The notes under the pieces were generated by a model. That model saw only the letters and a list, made by a program, of their open reading frames with translations. It was not told where the DNA came from and made no database searches. Made by a program: the position numbers and the translations under genes. Below, one piece after another: positions 59,236 through 64,000 of a DNA stretch of 64,000 nucleotides. Each line of letters starts with the position of its first letter. Positions within the stretch are counted from its first letter, which is position 1. Source of the stretch: Pelomonas nitida (lineage in GTDB: Bacteria > Pseudomonadota > Gammaproteobacteria > Burkholderiales > Burkholderiaceae_C); contig NZ_JBIGIA010000007.1 of the NCBI RefSeq assembly GCF_043555975.1, forward strand, positions 234,623-298,622, in the 5' to 3' direction.

Positions 59236-60579
59236 ATGAAGCAATACCTCTGGATGAAGGCGATCGCCGGGTTGCTCGGGCTGTGCGCGCTGCTGTATGG
59301 CATCAGCATCATGGACGCCGACCCCACGCTGCGCGTGATGCGCGACGTGAGCATGGCCGACATCGAGGCGGGCCGGATACCACGCGATGGCCAGCTCGTG
59401 CGCATCACCGACGCCTGGCTGCTGCCGACCTGGGTCGTGGAGTACTCGCAGAGCCGCAAGCGCGGCGATCACGCGCATGTGCATGTCGGCGTCGGGTCGG
59501 CGGCGAGCTTCCAGCACGCCGCCACGGGCCAGAAGACCGACGTGAAGCTGTGGCTGCGCCTGCTGCAGGACTACCGCACCCGCGAGGCCGCCAGCGCCGC
59601 GATGAACCGCGACTCGATCTACGGCAAGGCAGAGAGCCGAGTCGGCGTCATCAGCGAGCTGCCCGAGAGCGTGCGCAGCAGCATCGCCGACACCAACACC
59701 TGGACCTCGCGGGCGACGATGCGGCTGGAAGAAGGCGCCACGCCCAGCACCGAGGGCGACGGCGTGGGCTTCGCGGCGGCCGGTGCGCTGGCGCTGCTGC
59801 TGGTGGCCGCCTGGGTGGCGGCGGACTACTTCAGCGATGTCTGGCGGCGCGGCCTCGGCGGGCCGGACTGCACCACGTTCGCTGGCGCATCGCCGTGGCT
59901 GCTGGGCTTTGCGCTGTCGCTGCTGGCCGCGCCGCCACTGCTGTTCGTCGCCGCCGGCGCGTGGGTGGATGCCCACGTGGCGAGCGCCACACTGCCTGTG
60001 GTCATCGTCGCGCTGCTGGCGCTAGGCGGCTTTTCGCTGTGGCGCAACCGGGTCGCGTGGATCGTCACGCCCAAGGGCCTGGCCCGCGCCGGCCATGGCG
60101 GCGCCAAGCCGCTGGTGCGCTGGGAGGCCGTCGACGCGCTGGCCATTGCCGAGCGCCACTTTCGCGGCAATGTCGCGGTGACGTACACGCTGCATGCCGG
60201 CCAGCGCCAGTTCAAGGTGGGCAACGGCCTGTTTTCGGGCGGTGTGGACGCGCACGGCCCGCTGGGCCAGCGGCTGCGCGAGCAGGTGGCCCAGCATGCG
60301 GTGCCGGCGCTGCTGGCCCGGCTGGCGGCGGGGGAGCGCGTCGATTTCGGCGCCCTGGGTGCCTGCCGCGACGGGCTGATCAAGGGGAAGTTGCAGACGG
60401 GCGAGGTGCTGGCCTGGGCCGAGATCGAGTCCAGCGTGCTGAAGGCCGGCATTCTGCGAATCAAGCGCAAGGGCAAGTTGCTGACGTGGGAGAAGGTCTC
60501 GCTGGGCAAGCTGCGCAACCCTGACCTGCTGCTTCAGCTGATCCAGCAGCGCGGCATGGGCCTGGCCCGCAGCGGCTGA
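59236..60579 (+). CDS. Membrane protein with DUF6585-like C-terminal domain
   Basis: A 447-residue protein. One N-terminal helix (MKAIAGLLGLCALLYGISIM) is followed by a 130-residue extracytoplasmic part. Three more helices then follow: GFAAAGALALLLVAAWVAADYF, LLGFALSLLAAPPLLFVAAGAWV and LPVVIVALLALGGFSLW. The C-terminal domain (WEAVDALAIAERHF...AHGPLGQRLREQV...GEVLAWAEIESSVLKAGILRIKRKGK) resembles DUF6585, a pleckstrin-like membrane-associated module (from memory). The function is unknown. A GGA-type ribosome site precedes the ATG. Confidence 0.65.
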   Translation: MKQYLWMKAIAGLLGLCALLYGISIMDADPTLRVMRDVSMADIEAGRIPRDGQLVRITDAWLLPTWVVEYSQSRKRGDHAHVHVGVGSAASFQHAATGQKTDVKLWLRLLQDYRTREAASAAMNRDSIYGKAESRVGVISELPESVRSSIADTNTWTSRATMRLEEGATPSTEGDGVGFAAAGALALLLVAAWVAADYFSDVWRRGLGGPDCTTFAGASPWLLGFALSLLAAPPLLFVAAGAWVDAHVASATLPVVIVALLALGGFSLWRNRVAWIVTPKGLARAGHGGAKPLVRWEAVDALAIAERHFRGNVAVTYTLHAGQRQFKVGNGLFSGGVDAHGPLGQRLREQVAQHAVPALLARLAAGERVDFGALGACRDGLIKGKLQTGEVLAWAEIESSVLKAGILRIKRKGKLLTWEKVSLGKLRNPDLLLQLIQQRGMGLARSG

Positions 60580-60612
60580 GCGCCGCGCCCGCCGCCACTC
60601 GCCAACGCAGCC

Positions 60613-62604
60613 TCAGCCAGCCAGCAGCTTCTGCTCGGCCAGCGCCAGCGCCGCCGGCACGCCGCTGATGACCAGCGTGTCGCCGCCGGCCAGCTTGGCG
60701 CCGTCGACGAGCTGGCCCTGGCCGTTCGCGCGGCGCAGCGACACGACGGCCACGCCCAGCGCGTGCAGCGCCAGGTCGTCCAGCGGGCGGCCGGCATGCG
60801 GGCTGGCCGTGGGCAGCGTGACCGAGGACAGGCGGGCCTGCTCGATCTCGTCCACCGTGTCGTCATCGGTGCCGTGGAAGTAGCCCCGCAGCAGGCCGTA
60901 GCGCTTGTCGCGCGCGTCCCGCGTGATGCGGATGACGCGGCGCATCGGCACGCCCACCAGCGCCAGCGCGTGCGAGGCCAGCATCAGCGAGCCCTCGATG
61001 GCCTCCGGCACCACCTCGGTCGCGCCGGCGGCCTTGAGGCGCTCCAGGTCGGCGTCGTCGATGGTGCGCACGATGACCGGCACGCGCGGCGCGTGCGCGC
61101 GCACCAGGTCCAGGATCTTCAGCGCCGACGGCGTGTCGTGGTAACTCACGACGACGGCGGCCGCCCGCGCCAGGCCCGCCGCCATCAGGCTCTGCACCTT
61201 GGCGGCATCGCCGAACACGACGCTCTGCCCCGCCGCCGCCGCCTGGCGCACGCGGTCGGGGTCCAGGTCCAGCGCCATGTAGGGGATGTGTTCGCCGTCC
61301 AGCAGCCGCGCGAGGTTCTGGCCCGAGCGGCCGTAGCCGCAGATGATGACGTGGGCCTCGGTCTTGATGCTCTTCTTGGCGATGCTCGTCAGCTGCACCG
61401 ACTGCATCAGCCAGTCGCTGCTGGACAGCTTCATGACGATGCGGTTGCTGTACATGACGAGGATGGGCGTGGCCAGCATCGACAGCACCATGCTCGCCAG
61501 CACCGGGCTGACCCACTGCGCCGCGATGAGGTTCTGCTGCGCCCCGAGCGTCAGCAGCACGAAACCGAACTCGCCCGCCTGCGCCAGGTACAGCCCGGTG
61601 CGCAGCGCCACGCCGGGCGGTGAGCGGAACAGCCGCGCCAACCCGGCGATCAACACGAACTTGGCCAGCACGGGCAGCGCCGTCAGCGCGATGACCAGCC
61701 ACCAGCTGTCCACCAGCGGATGCCAGTCCAGCTTCATGCCGATGGTGATGAAGAACAGCCCCAGCAGCACGTCGTGGAAGGGCCGGATGTCGGTCTCCAC
61801 CTGATGGCGGTACTCGGTCTCCGAGATCAACATGCCGGCGACGAATGCGCCCAGCGCCAGGCTCAGCCCGGCGTGCTCCGTCATCCAGGCCAGGCCCAGC
61901 GTGACGAGCAGCAGGTTCAGCATGAACAGCTCGTCGCTCTTGCGCCGCGCCACCAGCGTGAGCCACCAGCGCATCAGCTTCTGGCCACCGAACAACAGCA
62001 CGCCCAGCAGCACGACTGCCTTCAGCCCGGCCCAGGCCAGCGCCTCGGCCATCTCACCGCCACTGCTGTTCAGCGCCGGGATCAGCACCAGCAAAGGCAC
62101 CACCGCCAGATCCTGGAACAGCAGCACGCCCATGACCAGCTTGCCGTGCGGGCTCTCCAGCTCCAGCCGCTCGGCCATCAGCTTCACGACGATGGCCGTC
62201 GAGCTCATCGCCATGGCCGCACCCAGCACCAGCGCACCTTCCCAACTCAGGTCCCAGGCCTGGCCCAGCAGCTTCAGCCCTGTCATCAGCAGCGCGTTGC
62301 CGGCGATGGCGCCCACGATCGTCAGCACCACCTGCGACATGCCGAGCCCGAAGACGGCCGTCTTCAGCGCGCGCAACTTGGGCAGGTTGAACTCCAGCCC
62401 GATGGCGAACATCAGGAACACGACGCCGAACTCGGCCAGGTACTGGATGCTGGCCGAGTCATGCGCGAACGCCAGCGCATTCGGGCCGATCATCACGCCA
62501 ACAGCCAGATAACCCAGCATGGGCGGCAGCTTCAGCGACCGGCAAACGACAACGCCCAGCACCGCGGCGACGAGATAGAGAAGGGCAAGGTCCAGGGAGG
62601 TCAC
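60613..62604 (-). CDS. KefB/KefC-type glutathione-regulated or related K+/H+ antiporter
   Basis: A 663-residue CPA2 antiporter. The membrane domain of about 12 helices holds PPMLGYLAVGVMIGPNAL, FLMFAIGLEFNLPKLRAL and GALVLGAAMAMSSTAIVVKLM. LYLAQAGEFGFVLLTLG closes it. The TrkA-N domain starts at about residue 418 (VIICGYGRSGQNLARLL) and ends with a TrkA-C domain (TLPTASPHAGRPLDDL...LVISGVPAALAL). The start is a GTG at 62604, chosen because the frame beyond it has no family character. It differs from the stand-alone antiporter at 23.8 kb by having the nucleotide-binding domain. Confidence 0.9.
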   Translation of the reverse strand: MTSLDLALLYLVAAVLGVVVCRSLKLPPMLGYLAVGVMIGPNALAFAHDSASIQYLAEFGVVFLMFAIGLEFNLPKLRALKTAVFGLGMSQVVLTIVGAIAGNALLMTGLKLLGQAWDLSWEGALVLGAAMAMSSTAIVVKLMAERLELESPHGKLVMGVLLFQDLAVVPLLVLIPALNSSGGEMAEALAWAGLKAVVLLGVLLFGGQKLMRWWLTLVARRKSDELFMLNLLLVTLGLAWMTEHAGLSLALGAFVAGMLISETEYRHQVETDIRPFHDVLLGLFFITIGMKLDWHPLVDSWWLVIALTALPVLAKFVLIAGLARLFRSPPGVALRTGLYLAQAGEFGFVLLTLGAQQNLIAAQWVSPVLASMVLSMLATPILVMYSNRIVMKLSSSDWLMQSVQLTSIAKKSIKTEAHVIICGYGRSGQNLARLLDGEHIPYMALDLDPDRVRQAAAAGQSVVFGDAAKVQSLMAAGLARAAAVVVSYHDTPSALKILDLVRAHAPRVPVIVRTIDDADLERLKAAGATEVVPEAIEGSLMLASHALALVGVPMRRVIRITRDARDKRYGLLRGYFHGTDDDTVDEIEQARLSSVTLPTASPHAGRPLDDLALHALGVAVVSLRRANGQGQLVDGAKLAGGDTLVISGVPAALALAEQKLLAG

Positions 62605-62649
62605 GTGCCGATGGTATGCGGGCTGTTCGCGCCGGCTGAACTTTGAGCA

Positions 62650-62755
62650 ACAGGTTAGCCCGGCAACTCGAGCAGCTGGGGCTTGCTGCAGGACCTGGGC
62701 GTGAAGCCCAGCATCGCCGCCGCCGACCTGGGCGGCCACGTGTCACCGACCGCCG
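62650..62755 (+). pseudogene. Possible IS5-family transposase remnant
   Basis: One frame reads ...QLEQL... and a neighbouring frame LLQDLGVKPSIAAADLGGHVSP. Together they resemble the conserved LEQ...TGVKP...VDLGYRG stretch of IS5/IS1182 transposases, with a frameshift in between. The similarity is weak and from memory, and the rest of the gene is absent. Confidence 0.3.
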
Positions 62756-62798
62756 TAATAGAGCCACCGATGTTCGGCATATTGGAGCCAGGAACAGG

Positions 62799-63000
62799 TG
62801 AGGTAGCCTGACTTTCCCGGACACCCGCTTGAGGGCGGATTGACCGAAGAGGAAGCGATGAGGAAAACGACGACATACACGCCGGAGTTCAAGGTCGAAG
62901 CAGTGAAGCTGGTGACCGACCAGGGGCTGAGTCATCAGGAAGCCGCGGCCAAGCTGGATATCCCGACGGGCACGCTGAGCAACTGAATCAGCCAGCGCCC
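62799..63000 (+). mobile_element. 5' end of an IS3-family element with terminal repeat and truncated orfA
   Basis: TGAGGTAGCCTGACTTTCCC (from 62799) is typical of IS3-group left ends (from memory). orfA starts at 62858 with MRKTTTYTPEFKVEAVKLV. Homology ends at about 63000, where an IS66 fragment begins. Confidence 0.6.
62858..62986 (+). pseudogene. IS3-family orfA fragment with premature stop
   Basis: The 42-residue reading frame MRKTTTYTPEFKVEAVKLV...SHQEAAAKLDIPTGTLSN is the helix-turn-helix of an IS3 orfA. The TGA at 62984-62986 stands where the family has tryptophan (TLSNW); reading on gives ISQRP, as in the intact protein. So the frame was broken by a TGG to TGA change. orfB is missing. 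Confidence 0.75.
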
Positions 63001-63465
63001 GACTTCAGTGGTTACAAACAGTGCTTCGAAATGGGCGTCGCCGAGGTCGGCTGCATGGCGCACGCTCGACGCAAGTTCCACGAGCTCTGGGCCAACCACC
63101 AGAGCAAGGTCGGCGAGCAGGCGCTGAAGTTCTTCCAGGCGCTGTACGACGTCGAGCGCGATGCCGCAGACCTGAACACTGACGACCGACGAGCGCTTCG
63201 ACTCGAGCGAGCCAAGCCTGTCGCCGATGCGCTCAAACAATGGCTCGACGAGCCCCGGCAGAAGGTGCCGGACGGCTCGGCAACCGCCAAGGCCATCGAC
63301 TACAGCCGACGACGCTGGGCTGCGCTAACGCGCTACCTGAACGACGGACGTCTGCCCATTGACAACAATTGGGTAGAAAACCAAATCCGCCCAATTGCTC
63401 TCGGAAGAGCGAACTGGCTCTTCGCCGGCAGCCTTCGCGCGGGCAAGCGGGCCGCGGCCATCATG
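63001..63465 (+). pseudogene. IS66-family transposase (TnpC) C-terminal fragment
   Basis: DFSGYKQCFEMGVAEVGCMAHARRKFHEL opens the fragment. RLPIDNNWVENQIRPIALGRANWLFAGSLRAGKRAAAIM is the conserved C-terminal block of IS66 transposases. The N-terminal two-thirds and the final about 30 residues are missing. Homology stops at about 63465, where an IS21-type end begins; the reading frame then runs through foreign sequence to 63555. A stand-alone start at 63031 exists but a function is unlikely. Confidence 0.75.
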
Positions 63466-64000
63466 TGTTGGCGCCGACCGAACTTTGACCACCCGCGCCG
63501 ATTGAATCTTGACCAGGGGGCGGAGGCCGTCGCGATGACGGCCATCTGTGGATAAGTCTAGTCCTGATGCGTTGGCGGGTCCTCCGTGCTGGGGTCGGCA
63601 GGCGCTGTTTTGCGGGTCTGCTCTCTGGCCCGGATGCGTGTCTTGGCCGTCTCGCTGCTGTGCCGGAAGCGGTAGGACTCGTTGCCCGTTTCGATGATGT
63701 GGCAGTGATGCGTGAGCCTGTCCAACAACGCCGTGGTCATCTTGGCGTCCCCGAAGACACTGGCCCATTCGCCGAAGGTCAGGTTGGTCGTGACCATCAC
63801 GCTGGTGCGCCCGTAGAGCTTGGAGAGCAGGTGGAACAGCAGCGCCCCACCGGCTTGGCTGAACGGCAGGTAACCCAGTTCGTCCAGGATCACGAGGTCC
63901 ATGTGCATCAGCGTTAGCGCAATGCGGCCAGCACGCCCCTCGGCCTTCTCTCGCTCCAGTGCGTTGACCAGATCGACCGTCGAGTAGAACCGCACCCGTT
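63466..64000 (-). mobile_element. IS21-family element, incomplete at window edge
   Basis: The element begins TGTTGGCGCCGACCGAAC at about 63466, with two repeated TTGACCA motifs near the end (AACTTTGACCACC and AATCTTGACCAGG). IS21 ends typically contain such multiple repeats. It is inserted in the IS66 fragment and carries istB on the minus strand. It continues beyond the window. Confidence 0.7.
63558..64000 (-). CDS. istB: IstB-type ATP-binding transposition helper, 5' end outside the window
   Basis: The visible 147 codons begin in frame at the window edge (RVRFYSTVDLVNALEREKAEG). The Walker B region is LVILDELGYLPFSQAGGALLFHLLSKLYGRTSVMVTTNLTF. WASVFGDAKMTTALLDRLTHHCHIIETGNESYRFR follows. 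This matches the C-terminal half of IstB, the AAA+ helper of IS21 transposition. The Walker A motif would lie outside. istA should be further upstream on the same strand. The C-terminus is intact, so the copy may be functional. Confidence 0.9.
   Translation of the reverse strand, partial: RVRFYSTVDLVNALEREKAEGRAGRIALTLMHMDLVILDELGYLPFSQAGGALLFHLLSKLYGRTSVMVTTNLTFGEWASVFGDAKMTTALLDRLTHHCHIIETGNESYRFRHSSETAKTRIRAREQTRKTAPADPSTEDPPTHQD

Noticed and set aside
57798..60524. A 908-codon plus-strand frame across two genes
   Set aside because: It covers the acyl-CoA dehydrogenase antisense and then a different frame of the membrane-protein gene. Both true genes have better evidence.

Overview
The window is about 64 kb of very GC-rich chromosome with dense coding. 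Features that point to a betaproteobacterium of the order Burkholderiales (Roseateles/Pelomonas/Rubrivivax-like, by inference) are the rsmB - DUF4390 - ntrY-like - ntrX-like block, a gap / tkt pair, a Coq7-type hydroxylase and long palindromic intergenic repeats. There is one tRNA gene (Phe, GAA). No rRNA or CRISPR array is visible, and no phage module.

Layout. 1-8.2 kb: mostly minus-strand housekeeping and accessory genes. These are two HD-domain hydrolases (one a Mesh1/SpoT-type small alarmone hydrolase), a VOC protein, TruD, an acyl-CoA ligase overlapping an EamA exporter, an MmcB-like/CWC pair and a DUF4397 lipoprotein. 8.4-13.3 kb: a FadH-type dienoyl-CoA reductase, an AlkD-like protein whose last codons lie in a REP-like element, and an exported thioredoxin-fold protein. 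13.4-21 kb: the most unusual region, one minus-strand unit reading tpsA-like filamentous adhesin (GLUG repeats) > ModA-like exported protein > tpsB transporter > exbB > exbD > tonB. Two palindromes precede it, and a flavin-dependent tryptophan halogenase gene lies upstream on the same strand. 22.8-25.2 kb: a PIN/antitoxin pair and a CPA2 antiporter. 25.3-25.5 kb: a possible small RNA with a clear terminator.

26-31 kb: selU and selD (selenophosphate and tRNA 2-selenouridine) flank an oppositely oriented phosphonate-type ABC transporter (phnC, phnE, phnE) that has no binding-protein gene. 31-36 kb: gap, a repeat-containing secreted protein with a duplicated tail fragment behind it, tkt and a hemerythrin. 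36-44 kb: signalling. There is a large sensor diguanylate cyclase, then a three-gene unit (receiver plus degenerate HD-GYP, receiver, PAS histidine kinase). 44-57 kb: aldo/keto reductase, UbiH-type monooxygenase, proA, a giant imperfect inverted repeat of about 520 bp, queC-lemA-coq7, folE, rsmB, DUF4390, the NtrYX-like pair and tRNA-Phe. 57-62.6 kb: acyl-CoA dehydrogenase, a membrane protein and a KefB-type antiporter. 62.6-64 kb: a pile of broken insertion sequences (possible IS5-like relic, IS3 orfA with a premature stop, IS66 fragment, IS21 with istB running off the window).

Functional links: exbB-exbD-tonB directly behind tpsB suggests a proton-motive-force-driven component tied to a two-partner secretion locus, which is the best candidate here for an undescribed arrangement. 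SelD supplies selenophosphate to SelU. The HD-GYP, receiver and kinase genes appear to be one phosphorelay. All names come from reading motifs and order by eye; no database search was run.
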